From the NCBI GenBank assembly GCA_963210315.1, contig OY723293.1, forward strand, positions 992,001-1,056,000: a DNA stretch of 64,000 bases, written 5' to 3'. This document shows positions 52,801-62,191 of the stretch, piece after piece (the stretch's first letter is position 1; each line of letters opens with the position of its first letter). The notes under the pieces are model-generated. The model was not told the DNA's origin. It ran no database searches and saw only the letters and a program-made list of their open reading frames with translations. A program made the translations under genes and the position numbers. Source of the DNA: Rhynchopus euleeides. Its lineage: Eukaryota; Euglenozoa; Diplonemea; Diplonemida; Diplonemidae.

Positions 52801-54283
52801 TGAGGACAAGCTCTACCAGCTCCGCAAGGAGTGGTCTAAAGAGAAGGAGTCCCTCCGCCTGGAGCAGCAGGAATTGGAGGCGTCACGCAAGAAGGACATG
52901 AATGCCTTCGTGAAGGAGAGGGACAACCTGCGCAAGAAGGGGGAGGAGAAGCTGCAGCTGCTGGAGTCGGAGTATGAAGAGGATCTGAGGCAGATCAAAG
53001 ACCAATACCAATCGGAGAAGCGGGCGAAGGATGCTGTCTGCGAGAAGGAGCTGATGGAGTGGTCCCTCGGGCAGCGCAAGCAGGAGAAGAATGCTATCGA
53101 GTTGGAGCGTCTCCAGAAGGAGATGAAGACCTGGGATGACTCTCTCACCCGAGCGAAGCTGAAGAACAAAGAGCATGAGAAGGCAAACGAGGCTCTGCGC
53201 CTGGAAATCGACGTCCGCATCGACACCATCACCGCATCTGAGAAGAAGATCTTCGACCTCCGCAAGCAGACCGCCGAACTGGAGAAGCTGCGCTGCGTGC
53301 TGGTCTTCAAATTCAACGAGCTGCGGAAGGAAGTCTCCCCCAAGGAAGCCCAGATCCGCCTCATGGAAGGGCGCACGCAGGAGATGCAGCAGGAGCTGGA
53401 GAGGGTCACGCAGGACACAGACTCGCTGAGCCGCGCCCTGGCGACAAAGGAGGAGAAGATCCAGGTGGTGCAGCGCGAGATCACCGCGGCGAAGCGGCAG
53501 ATCGAGGCGAAGGATATCATGTCGCGGTCGCTGCTGCGGCAGCTGCACAGCATCGCGACGACAACAGACCAGCGCAGGCTGATATACTCCCTGCGTGACA
53601 CCATCGAGGCCCACTCACGCTGCGGCGGGGATAGCACTGCACAGGCCCTATCCAGCAAAGGGAAGATCCTCCATGAGTTCCACAGGCAGCGCGCCCACAT
53701 CGAGAAGCAGCTGTCCTCCATGGCGACGCAGACGCAGCGTAGGGAGAATAACCTGGCGCAGGACAACCGGAGGAAGACGGCGGAGAACGCCCTGCTGGTG
53801 CGGGAGATCAACGCCCTGCGGTATGAGAAGAAGTCTGTCGTGGAGAACCTGAACCACGTTGAGGCGCACATCCGCGAGCTGCTGATGAAGAACGAGCGGC
53901 TCAAGCCGCCGGGGCATATCGAGGGGGCTACGGCGGACAACAGGATCCCTGCGGCGGAGGTGCAGACGGCTGCCTCCACCAAGATACGCCGCCCCTCGAC
54001 AGCGACTCCTGTCCCTCGGGCGACCCTGATGGATAAGGTGCGGATCGACTCGATGCATGTGGCAGAGGTGGTGCAGCAGGTGGAGCGGAACAACTCGGAG
54101 ATGGCCCGCCAGCAGGCGGACATCCAGCGCCTGCGCGAGTTTGTCGCGCACCTCCTCAGCTGCGCCCAGCTGGACGAGGATCCCACGGATGAGCAGCTCG
54201 ATGTCTGCCACAGGATCCGCAGCGAGGTGATCGGCTCCAACACCAACATGTCTGCGAACAGCGGAGGGTCGGTTTCTGTCTGA
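49850..54283 (+). CDS. CFAP57: CFAP57/WDR65-like axonemal protein
   Basis: 1477 residues in one exon from ATG 49850 (MSEQGSDDDERL); the longer frame adds only Pro/Leu-rich leader. Residues about 30-620 are WD40 repeats: PNRRYIALSEVHVPEKSNG, DGKVLIYNYV and EGAIYVWDVV are typical blades. Residues about 622-745 are an Asp/His/Ala/Thr-rich insertion that splits the propeller. A last WD block follows (SVVEAHQSTVSFLVLSPDES). From about 857 to 1350 there is near-continuous coiled coil rich in Glu, Lys, Arg and Leu, then a Ser/Thr/Pro hinge and a final coiled segment. This order, WD40 then long coiled coil, is that of CFAP57 (FAP57), a base-of-dynein protein that anchors a subset of inner-arm dyneins on the axonemal doublet. 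The protein is longer than the animal and green-algal forms (about 1250-1320), mostly because of the insertion. It shows that the organism has motile flagella. Confidence 0.9.
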   Translation: MSEQGSDDDERLESGTGAANPTASQHDKAGPVKLTYTAALGFAPSNDAHCGMAHLTDGVLVYKVGLHLAVFHYEGGQFRFLMKQPSSADIRCYAVCPNRRYIALSEVHVPEKSNGSAGVSIWSIDPQTDNPNEPLHTKKVRSFSFSYLSKQPAVAMGFSSDNRTLVTATAQPDSFLFLWQLDKSCKLIAMCELTSKVTMCSISPYSGTTICTTGPSSVRLWRYTAPNQLKPLDPLNKRGDYTFTCHCWLDDDKVLVTTAEGDVLIIENFELKKTFPAVHPEGNAVNTAAVMSRGFLCAGDGGYVSLFECTYDGTLYNKYKVLHIPNVISILHLAVSPNEETVTLACEGNIALCLSLTNIDIAEPGRQILAQSSDGGKEDGESIVTALNVGFHSDLVTAVAVCVQRTIVVTGSLDGKVLIYNYVKKKTEINHSFDEEVLAVDCHPSGHRLMIAFKYKMAMYVVLTRELYPIQEFPVKSCKEIVFSKGGQYFAASVVTKIFLYNSYNFNCVGFLSAHTSMVRSLQWVNSDRNIVSGGYEGAIYVWDVVTCKKIDRHDCITKATAHSSVQFDSEMQLAIAVGSNKISDHGLSEGTVAARVFSLGHDGSRATQEVRPDPSPGGGDDTHGPSDHDVLAHPMGNSDTDPHHASDENQAGDAHHTKDDDANDDHDAATADYDARTTSAEHEGANTTNAGQDGSPDALDETDHAAHTKGDPAGDTLGYSEDKASPKGAGARDAAKETGSASAMILHRPIVLGSIQERQGHTRTHTREVAISTAHRCVFVGATNGHILVYAWPLREPAQLLSVVEAHQSTVSFLVLSPDESYLISVGEDRSLFALEVTSIYRPAEKTRRPAYNHPVYDDVVYVLKQDLDAQFARIKELSLSNDELEASQAQELSSMRQNLEVLVGQKRSQTSQQVEAYYQRAAGARNERDDSLSQASNKQAYHEKLHLKAADDLEVLYTSKTTALESAYKDLKDQREDLIVLYEDKLYQLRKEWSKEKESLRLEQQELEASRKKDMNAFVKERDNLRKKGEEKLQLLESEYEEDLRQIKDQYQSEKRAKDAVCEKELMEWSLGQRKQEKNAIELERLQKEMKTWDDSLTRAKLKNKEHEKANEALRLEIDVRIDTITASEKKIFDLRKQTAELEKLRCVLVFKFNELRKEVSPKEAQIRLMEGRTQEMQQELERVTQDTDSLSRALATKEEKIQVVQREITAAKRQIEAKDIMSRSLLRQLHSIATTTDQRRLIYSLRDTIEAHSRCGGDSTAQALSSKGKILHEFHRQRAHIEKQLSSMATQTQRRENNLAQDNRRKTAENALLVREINALRYEKKSVVENLNHVEAHIRELLMKNERLKPPGHIEGATADNRIPAAEVQTAASTKIRRPSTATPVPRATLMDKVRIDSMHVAEVVQQVERNNSEMARQQADIQRLREFVAHLLSCAQLDEDPTDEQLDVCHRIRSEVIGSNTNMSANSGGSVSV

Positions 54284-55441
54284 GAAGGGGGTGGTGGGGA
54301 TGGCAGGGGCTCTGCCCCCGTCCCTTTTATTTGCCTGAGAGTGGGGGTGGGGCGGTGTTTTGTGGGGGGGTCAGTTATTTCATTTACACAGCACTCTTGG
54401 TCTCGCTGCGAGGGAGAGAGGGGGGGCAAATCCGACCCGTTCCCGTGTCGGATTCCCGTGCCGCTCCCTCCCAACCGACCTGTAGTGGGGGAGGGGTGAA
54501 GTGAAGTGAGGTGAGGCGAGGTGGCGTAGTTGTCGCGACCTTCTCCCCTCCTCGTCACCCCCCCCCCTTCCCCCGCCGCCCCGCTGCTCTTTATGCTGGT
54601 TTGTTAACGCAGCGGCACGGTTGCCGCCGTGTCGCCATTGCAAAGGGGTGAGGGGCAGTGGTTTATCTTTCTCTACCTCTGCCTGCGCTGCGCTGCGCAC
54701 GCCTTTCGCACCCGGCCCGTTTTTTTTGCCAAGAGAAAGTCTCAGTAGTAAGTAATCTGGATCAACCTGCTAAGCGCGTAAGAAAACATACCCTGGCGTG
54801 GAAAGTCATCCCCTCCCGACCCCATCCCCTCCCCCACTTTCTTTTTGTTACTTCGGTGCCCAACTGGGGGGTGGGGGTGGGACTTCCCGTGGTGTTGTTT
54901 TTTTTTGCGGCAATCTTGCGGCACCTCCACCTGCACCCCTCACTCGCACCACTTCATCTGGCTATGAGAGAGTGGTGTCTGCGTTCCAGCAGGACACCTC
55001 TCGGCAGTATTTGGTTTGTTGTGTCTTGCCCCTTCTTGCCTCCACTTCCGACAAATCACAGCCCACCACCTTCAGGTCGACACCGAAACGCGAATCGCTG
55101 TGCTCGTCAGCACCACCCCTCATCCTTTCCTTCCCCCCCCCCCCTCCCTCCCGACCTGACCTGAACACTCCACGATATCTCAAGCACAACATCCACTCCG
55201 AGCGGAGGGTGAGATCAATCCTCTGCACCTTACTTTTCTGAACTCGACCACACCCCCCTGCCCCCTGAATTTCTTTAAAAGCAACATTGAACTTAACGTT
55301 TTTCAGTTGCCCCCCCCCCCTCTCTTGTCTTCTACCTTCTACTTCTATTTCACACCCCCTCCTCCTCCTCATCCTTTCTACCCTCAAGCCACTCGCGCAC
55401 TCACCTAACACACCCCGCACCCCGCCCGCCTCCACACTCCT
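54284..55441. other. Intergenic region with one hairpin repeat
   Basis: T-, G- and C-rich stretches; no supported gene. A hairpin-repeat copy lies at 55170-55250. Confidence 0.45.
55170..55250 (+). repeat. Dispersed hairpin repeat, diverged copy
   Basis: GATATCTCAAGCACAACATC, GAGCGGAGGGTGAGATC; the stem AGGGTG (55206-55211)/CACCTT pairs with one G-T. A TTACTTTTCTG tail follows. About 240 bases upstream of the next gene. Confidence 0.55.
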
Positions 55442-56047
55442 ATGCCACCAGGGTGCTGCGCCCCTGCTGCTGACCGCCACCACCGTCGCCTCAACACTGC
55501 TGCACGCTATGCTACCCTGCTGCGCTGTGCTGTTGCTGTGCTTTGCGCTGCCGCCCTGCCCGTAGGGTCTGCAGCACCAGGTGAGGACGACACCTCCTGG
55601 TGGCCGAGGAGCCGTGCGAAGGTGGCCGTGCCGCAGCCTGAGGAGTCTGAGACTGCTGCCATGGCCTCTGGCATGCAGCACTGGGCTCACCAGAGGCGGA
55701 AGCAGAAGGCCTTCGAGCAGTCCAGCCGTTCTGCTGAGACTGGGCGTTTCATCCTCAGGGCGAGGGTGGAGATTGTCGCGCTGGGTGTGCTGGTTGCCCT
55801 TGCGGCGCTGTGGGCGCTGAAGGGGCGCGGTGCTTCGGCGTCCCGCAGCCCGAACAGCAACCCCATCACCATCAGCATCACTGTTGCTGACTCGGATGGG
55901 GAGCCGCTTTCCGCACGCGCGAGCAGCCGGTCAACCCTGTCGCCCCACGCACTGCTGCTCAGCCCCAACCATCGGGCCTCCTCGTGGCGGGTCACCCGCT
56001 TCCCCGACCCCATCTTCAAGGAGGGCCCGGATGAGGCAGTGTTGTGA
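55442..56047 (+). CDS. Single-pass membrane protein, unknown function
   Basis: 201 residues if started at ATG 55442. The first 45 residues (LLRCAVAVLCAAALPVGSAA) look like a signal peptide or anchor. A second hydrophobic segment at about 108-127 (IVALGVLVALAALWALKG) is a clear membrane span preceded by Arg residues and followed by Lys/Arg. The stretch between them is charged (HQRRKQKAFEQSSRSAETG). The C-terminal 75 residues are Ser/Arg/Pro-rich with no motif I know. The true start is uncertain: ATG 55661 (MASGMQHWAH) would leave only the second span, and CTGCAG at 55569-55574 could be a splice acceptor. G/C third positions suggest it is real. No family recognised. Confidence 0.55.
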   Translation: MPPGCCAPAADRHHRRLNTAARYATLLRCAVAVLCAAALPVGSAAPGEDDTSWWPRSRAKVAVPQPEESETAAMASGMQHWAHQRRKQKAFEQSSRSAETGRFILRARVEIVALGVLVALAALWALKGRGASASRSPNSNPITISITVADSDGEPLSARASSRSTLSPHALLLSPNHRASSWRVTRFPDPIFKEGPDEAVL

Positions 56048-56554
56048 GAATGAGCGTGTCTCGCAGTGGGCAGGGCAAGGCTGGGCTGGGCTGTTCTGCA
56101 GTGGCAGAGGATTTACACATAAAGGGGGCGCCACCCCCCCACCCCCCCCACCCTCTATACACATACAGGGTGAGGGGGGTGGGGGGAGAGGTGGGGTGTT
56201 GTGTGGCATCCCGGTTCGGTTGCAGTTCATCTTGCCACCCATCCCTGCTCAGGGGCAGTGCCTGCTGGGTCTGCGTATTCTTCGGAGAATTCAACATCCC
56301 CATATGTGCAGTATGAATACGCATACACAGGTCTGTATTCAGCGAGCACTGCTTCAGGGTGGGGCCCGGTGGGTCCGATCGTCATTTAATGTCTCCTTAA
56401 CCCTTCGTTCTATGTCATGTCCAGCTGGACTGTGTCAGTCCAGCGTGATGCTCTTTCCTCGCTTTCCTTTCCTTCTTCAGTGCTTTAGGAGGATTCTTCA
56501 TATTCCTGGATTTCCCGAATTTCCTGGATTTCCCCCGGCCCCTTAGGCGATTTC

Positions 56555-56800
56555 AGGGCGGACAGGGCGGACATGCCCGGACCCGGAAATCCGGGTGTCC
56601 GGATGTCCGGGTCCAATTTTGACCCCCCCCCCCCCCGGACATTTCCCGAATTTCCCGCCCGGACATGTCCGCCCGGACATCCGGACATCCAGAAATGTCC
56701 GGGCGGACATTTTCTGGTGTCCGGATGTCCGGGCGGACATGTCCGGACCCGGAAATTCGGGAAATCCAATTTTGACCCCCCCCCGGACATGTCCGGCCAG
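56555..56800. repeat. Array of CCGGACATGTCCGG palindromes
   Basis: At least 12 half or full copies of GGACATGTCC/CCGGACAT in alternating orientation, with poly-C gaps. Design resembles the subterminal arms of the other palindromic elements. Confidence 0.75.
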
Positions 56801-57025
56801 TACCTCAATAGTTTGATTTTTGGTCCAGAAAATAGTTTGAAAATTTTTGAAATCTGGGTGCCCAAATTTTTTGCTCCTAAGACCGGCGATTTGTAGGGGG
56901 ACCCTTTCGAATTTTTTTTTGGAGAAGGGTAAATTGAACGTTTTTGGCCAAATGAAGCCACTGGGGGTCTTCGCTCCATCCGCCAAAAAAAACGGGAGCT
57001 GCGTCAGGGTGACGCGGCGGGCCCC

Positions 57026-57442
57026 ATGGAGTTCGACGACGACCCGGCGAACGTGTGGGAGCCCGAGGACGACCTCCAGGCCATCGACGCCTACGGGGAC
57101 GACGAGACGCCCGCGGCGAACATCCCCGCTCTGCAGGAGCTTGCGGCGTCCCGTGTCTGGGCCGAGGGGGTGGTAGCGCGGGCCCGCGGCATGGCCCCCT
57201 GCGTCTCGATGGGAGGAGCCATCCCCCGCACCGTCGAGGCGTGGAGGCACTGCTTCCACCCCAGCTATGGCCTTTGCCCCCTCTCGCCCAGGGTGGCAGG
57301 TGACGTAGCGGCGGAGTGGCTGCAGGCGCGCATCCTGCAAGGGGGCGCGCAGGCCGAGCCCGGGAACCAGACGAGGGAGCCGGGGGTCAGCCTGCGCGTC
57401 TACATGCGCAAGCTGCAGACGGAGGTGGAGCGGGGCGAGTAG
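57026..57442 (+). CDS. Unrecognised acidic protein (or C-terminal exon)
   Basis: 138 residues from ATG 57026. The frame is open upstream to about 56985 (RQKKRELRQGDAAGP), so this may be the last exon of a longer protein. It begins acidic (MEFDDDPANVWEPEDDLQA), continues with Ala-rich helices (IPALQELAASRVWAEGVVAR), has two Cys (APCVSMGG, WRHCFHPSYGLCPL) and ends in a basic/acidic helix (VYMRKLQTEVERGE). I do not recognise a family. Third positions are strongly G/C, like the host genes. It lies just inside an inverted pair of GGGGGTCTTCGCTCC (56964) and GGAGCGAAGACCCCC (59560), so it may be a host gene neighbouring repeats, or cargo. Confidence 0.5.
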   Translation: MEFDDDPANVWEPEDDLQAIDAYGDDETPAANIPALQELAASRVWAEGVVARARGMAPCVSMGGAIPRTVEAWRHCFHPSYGLCPLSPRVAGDVAAEWLQARILQGGAQAEPGNQTREPGVSLRVYMRKLQTEVERGE

Positions 57443-59540
57443 GCGGAGCAGCGTCCCCACCCCCACCACCCCCCCCCCCCCCCCCGGGACCTTCCCCCCC
57501 CCCCTTTCATAGATGTGTGCAGGTGGCCGTTGTGAATGGTTAGACAGGGGCTGGCCACCCCCTCCCCCGGGCTCTGCACAGCAGGTCTGGGTTAGAAACA
57601 ACATAACCCCCCCCCCTTCCTCCCCTCCCTTCCTCCCCCCTCCCCTCCCCTCCCCTATTGATGTCCCCCCCCCCCTCCCCCAGCGCTTTGCCGCTCGTGT
57701 GAGTACCGCCCTGACTGGGAGAAAGGGTAGGGCTGGTTGGGTTGGCGGAGTTGGGCGGATGGGCGAAACGGAAAAATCGACGAGGTCGCAGCGTCAGGGC
57801 GTTCTGGGCTGGCTGGTGGTGGTTGGGACAAGACCGACGAGATTAGAAGCGGCACTGGTAGACGGGTTTTGAGGCCCCCCGCCCCCAGGTTCCCCCTGCC
57901 CACCTGGACGGACCCAAGTGCCTCACACCGGATCTCTCCCCACCCGGTGGTCCACCTGACGGATACGCAAGAAAAAAAAACCAAAAAAAACCGGAAAAAC
58001 CCCGTGAAAAAGTCGGAAAAAAAGAGTGTGGGGAGTTGGGTCCAGTTTAGCAAAGTGAGCTTATTTTTCGAAAATTGAAAAATTGGGGACACCAAAAGTC
58101 CCCAGAAAAATCTTCGACTTGGCCCGCAGAGAGATTTTTTTTGGTGAAAAACGATTTCAACAGTTGTCCAACAGTTGCTGTACAAGACGGCACACCGTTC
58201 TCTGCGCATGGGCTGCTGCACGTGAATCATTTGGATGTCCGAGGGGCTATCGGAACGAGGAGGGCCACGAGCCTGAACTACCCGCCAGCAGTGATCCCGT
58301 GCCAGGGCTGGCAGGGGGCCGCGGCCCCACCTCCCTTTTTCTGTAATTGTTTGGGAGGGTGGGCCGCCAGGGGTGGCATGGCCCTACCCTCGGCCCTACC
58401 TCCCGGGTCAGATTTTGGGGCTTTTGGGTTCGGCCTTGTGGCCGAGTTTTCATGCGCCGCAGCGTATGAAAACCCAACGGCATGCTGGGGGCTTGATGGT
58501 GTTCATCGAAGCGCACCTCATCATGCCCCAAGCGAAGGACCATCCCCGCCTGGAATGTGCAACAGCACCAACCGGTGTGGGGACTAGCCTTCGAAGACTT
58601 TCAGGATGTTCACTACCGTGGCCTCCGGCGGCTGGGGGGCTGGATTCCTGATTTTTGATCTAGCAGGACGACCAAAGGCAGCAACATCCGGTGCCTCTCG
58701 AATTGGGTGAAAATGTTCTGTGGCCGTGCATTCGATCCTGTTTGCATCATACCACGGGAAGTCGGGGCGGGGTTGGGCTGCACTTTTTTTCTCGCGAGCT
58801 CGGCCACCCTGTGCCCGACCTCTTTTTTAGTTTGCCCGACCCCCAGCGAGATCACTGGCAGCCAGACCTTGTTCAACATAAACAGCAGACAAGAGAGCAG
58901 CATGGAGTGTGGGGCAGCTGCCGTGCTCCCACAAAAACATCGCACTCTCGCGCTGCCTACACGAAAGGGACGGGTAACCTGCAGGTCACCCACAGCAGCC
59001 TACTGCCTACGTTCTATACAAGATCGGCGCCGACCACACGAAAGGCTGTTCGATCTGCGGCGCAAGAAGAAGCTCCGGTGGGAACAGAACTGAGCGGCAA
59101 CAGGATGCAATGCAGGCCCACATCCGTTGCCCTGCGGCAAGAGCAGTCACATCGATTTCGTTGACAGGGCCTGCCCACTGGTGTGTGACGGGGTGACCTG
59201 CAGATGGTGAGCTGGCCCACGGCAGAACACCTGGGACGGGGGATGGCTGCGACTGGGCAATACCTAACTCGTCATGATGCAGGACTGCGGACAATTGGTC
59301 CAAGAGAGCAAGTATGGCTCCCGCTCAGCTCTCACTGAAGCTGAACCAGATGCAAGTGGTGCGAGGAGGAGGGGGTCCCAGGGGAGGACACACCGGGCGG
59401 CAACCCACGAGGACTGGCCCGTCCCAGTCGACAGAAGAACAAAGCAGGAACACGGAGTCACCTGAAACGACACACTGAAGTGTGGGAGGAGGAGGCGAGC
59501 ACAAAAGGGCGTCGGCTACCGCACGCCCTTTGAAAAACCC
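57443..59540. other. Spacer without a supported gene
   Basis: Poly-C runs to 57680, then mixed sequence. A minus-strand partial GC-hairpin module lies at 58604-58645. Frames at 58691-59164 are open on several strands; no reverse transcriptase or transposase motif was seen. Confidence 0.4.
58604..58645 (-). repeat. GC-hairpin module, truncated, opposite orientation
   Basis: GATGTTCACTACCGTGGCCT followed by CCGGCGGCTGGGGGGC, the reverse of the usual module; the sequence departs in the middle of the stem. Confidence 0.7.
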
Positions 59541-59965
59541 CAGGGTGACCCAAATTGACCCGGAGCGAAGACCCCCATGTTCGTTCCCATAGGAAAAATT
59601 TTGGGGTTTTTTGGCCTATTTTTGGCCATTTTCCGCTGCATTTGTTTGATTTTGGGTCGGGAAAGGTATGGCCAGGAAGTGGGAAAAATTGAGGAAAAAG
59701 TCGGAAATTTTCAGGTTTGCCCATATAAACCATGGGTCACAGATTCCGATTTTTGGGTCAGACTCCAAGTTTGACACAAGGGAAAATAGGCAAAAATTTT
59801 CACCTATTTTTGGTCACCTAAGGGGGGGCTTCGCTCCGGGTCACTGACCCAAGCTGACCCAGATTGACCCGGAGCGAAGCCCCCCATTTTCCTAAGGTGA
59901 AAAACCCCAGGGTGACCCAAATTGACCCAAGTTGACCCAAATTGACCCGGAGCGAAGACCCCCAC
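59540..59965. repeat. Repeats of TTGACCCGGAGCGAAGACCC type
   Basis: GACCCGGAGCGAAGMCCCCC occurs at about 59556, 59867 and 59944 and inverted at 59821 (GGGGCTTCGCTCCGGGTC), interspersed with GACCCAAATTGACCC tracts. The same GGGGTCTTCGCTCC is found at 56964. Confidence 0.65.
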
Positions 59966-60135
59966 TGCGACCATTCCCGGGCCTCGGAAATCAGATTTTG
60001 GCCCCTCAAATGCGGTGCCGGTCCGGACAAAAAACCGAAAAAATCGTGAAAAATGGCCCGTTTTCCCCAGCCAAAAATGGGCCAAAAATGCCCCCGGACA
60101 CCCCCAGAGACATGTCCTAATCCGGGGTGCCAGGA

Positions 60136-60235
60136 GGGGGGACCTTTCGATTTTTTTCTCGAGGAGAGGTCAATTGAACGTTTTTGGACATCTGAGGCCA
60201 CTGCGACCATTCCCAGGCCTCGGAAATGAGATTTT
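60136..60235 (+). repeat. Copy of GGGGGACCTTTCGATTTTTTT block
   Basis: Shares GGGGGACCTTTCGA, poly-T, TTGAACGTTTTTGG and GAAGCCACTG/GAGGCCACTG with 56897-56970, and its first part with 3532 and 61753. CGACCATTCCCAGGCCTCGG also recurs at 59971. Confidence 0.55.
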
Positions 60236-60462
60236 TGGCCCTCAAATGGGGTACCGGTCCCCACGAAATTCCGAAAAATTCATGAAAATCGAAAGGTCCC
60301 ACGCACCAAATTCTGCCCAAAAATCGTCAAAAATGGACATGTCATATGCAGCAATGGGGCACCAATCACTCCCCAAATTTTGCTCAATGATTCCACGGCA
60401 AGCCAGATTTTCTGATCAATTAGTTTGTTTGAGCATGTTCCTGGCCCTTGTTTGGAAAGTAG

Positions 60463-60670
60463 ATGACCCCTGGCTGGAGAGGACGGTTGTGCTTGACCGG
60501 ACGGAGAGAGAACCTTCTCCATAACCACCTCCACTCCACAATGCCACAAGTGGCAGGAAGGCCGGGTGTTACAGGCCTCAACCAGGGTTCCAAGGCTCTC
60601 CACTTCCTGGCTGCGTCAGGGATCACCGGGTACAGCGAGCAGGATTCCCTGTCCTGACACCCCAGCATGT
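60463..60670 (+). pseudogene. Non-LTR retrotransposon, C-terminal relic
   Basis: The frame ending at 60657 finishes SKALHFLAASGITGYSEQDS, closely matching GALRYLAEAGVTEHSEKDYL of the minus-strand relic at 35437. After the stop both copies continue with CTGACACCCCAGCA. Only about 65 codons remain open, so this is a 5'-truncated, decayed insertion. Sequence upstream of 60463 is not recognisably coding. Confidence 0.6.
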
Positions 60671-61024
60671 GCCACCGGAAGAACCCGAAACAGCAGCCCC
60701 CCCCTCATGGGGGTTGCAAGAGGCACGGAAATCGTTCAAATCGGACCAAGTCCGAAAATTCGGCACTTTCTTGGGTACAAATTGCGGTCCGAAATTTTCC
60801 GATTTTTTGAAAAAAGGCTAATTCTGTAAGGGGGGCCATGTATGATCCTTACACCGGGGTTTTTCGGCCAAAATCCTGAAAATTTACTCCGGATTTTTTT
60901 CCTTCTCCTTTTTTCCCCGTTCCCCCCCGGTTTTCCGCCTTTATTTGCATTTTTGAGCTCCGTGCGGATCGTGGTGGGGTCATTTTGTTTTCACAGCGCC
61001 CGTCACAGCCTATGTATGCATCCG

Positions 61025-61480
61025 AGGAAATCGCCGAACTTTGACGAAAACCTGGCGGTCGCGAAGAACCCCCCAGTCGCATAAGGACAAGCACAAGCCA
61101 CAGGGGGGTCTGGGGGGCGGAGCCCCCCAGCCGCCGGAGGCCACGGTAGTGAACTTCCGAGCTGAACTCGGTGTGGATTGCTCCGACATCAGGTCGGAAC
61201 TCAGTGCTGCGCGGGCAGAAGCAGTCAGACGAGTGTGTTGGTGCATTTCCTCCTCTGTATGTATGGGAGGAAATCGCCGAACTTTGACGAAAACTTGACG
61301 GTAGCGAAGAACCCCAGTCGCATAAGGACAAGCCAGCACACGCCGCTGGTCTGCATGGGGGGTCTGGGGGGCGGAGCCCCCCAGCCGCCGGAGGCCACGG
61401 TAGTGAACATCTGTACCTTCCAAGATGAACTCGGTGTGGATCACTCCGACATCAGGTAGGAACCCAGTGCCGCGAGGGAG
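61025..61480 (+). repeat. Tandem duplication carrying two GC-hairpin modules
   Basis: Two units about 258 bases apart (starting near 61018 and 61262). Each has GGAAATCGCCGAACTTTGAC, CGCATAAGGACAAGC, the standard stem and CCGCCGGAGGCCACGG, then CTCGGTGTGGAT. No flanking element ends with 8-bp duplication were found here. Confidence 0.8.
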
Positions 61481-61853
61481 GCAGTCACTGGAAGCCAGGT
61501 GGAGGCCATGGTCTGTGGGGGCGGGCCCACCCAGCCCCCACTTCCCCCATTTTTGGTCCCATTTTTTTTCCTCCCGAAAATGGCTTTATTTGAATCGTTC
61601 GAATCCGTGGCTCACGCCATGGTATTTCTTTTTCTCCAGAAATTTTATTGGTCCATGTTACTTGGCTCAGAACCAAAAGGAAAAAAATAAAGGAAAAAAA
61701 TATATTTTGGCCGAATCTCTTATACTTACTCCGATTTAGGATCAGACTTGAGGGGGACCTTTTCGAATTTTTTTTCGGGCACTTTTTCCACAAGGAAATG
61801 TCCGCCCTGTCCGCTACTGTCCACTACCGATTTCAAGGATCCTCCTTAGAGCA

Positions 61854-62180
61854 AATATTCCTCCCCCCCCCCCCCATCCCACCCTTTGTAGAGAGTCCTG
61901 CGCAGTTGGTTGCCATTCTGTAGACGGCCAGATCGTGTCATCACCACACCAATCATCCAGAGGGCCTGTTTTTGGCTCCACCCAAACAGCTCAACCCCTG
62001 TTGTTATGCGCAGGGTGCGTATGTTGGGTTTGGCATGCCACAGTGAGGGCAGCACGAGAGCTCGCTCGGTGTCACCTCCACGAAACAAAACCATTGCCGT
62101 GCGTGTGTAGCGTGTGTGTTGTGGGTTTGGTGGGGCAGGGTTCCCCACATGGATAATACTTCATTCTTTTTTTTTCTAAA
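61854..62180. other. Spacer without a supported gene
   Basis: Unique sequence between two repeat blocks. Nothing recognised. Confidence 0.4.
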
Positions 62181-62191
62181 TATGCTTGCAG

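Larger units (their letters stand above)
56488..61853. mobile_element. Candidate large composite element with GGACATGTCC arms
   Basis: The left end, TAGGAGGATTCTTCAT, and ACAGGGCGGACATGCC further in are inversely related to ATGTCCGCCCTGT and AAGGATCCTCCTTA at 61798-61853. The left arm is an array of GGACATGTCC palindromes (56555-56795). No target duplication was confirmed, and the interior is heterogeneous: it holds the 57026 gene, a LINE relic and GGGGTCTTCGCTCC repeats. It could instead be two unrelated elements sharing ends. Confidence 0.35.

Noticed and set aside
56555..56800. GGACATGTCC palindromes match the p53 half-site pattern
   Set aside because: They are element arm repeats in a protist; the match is coincidental.
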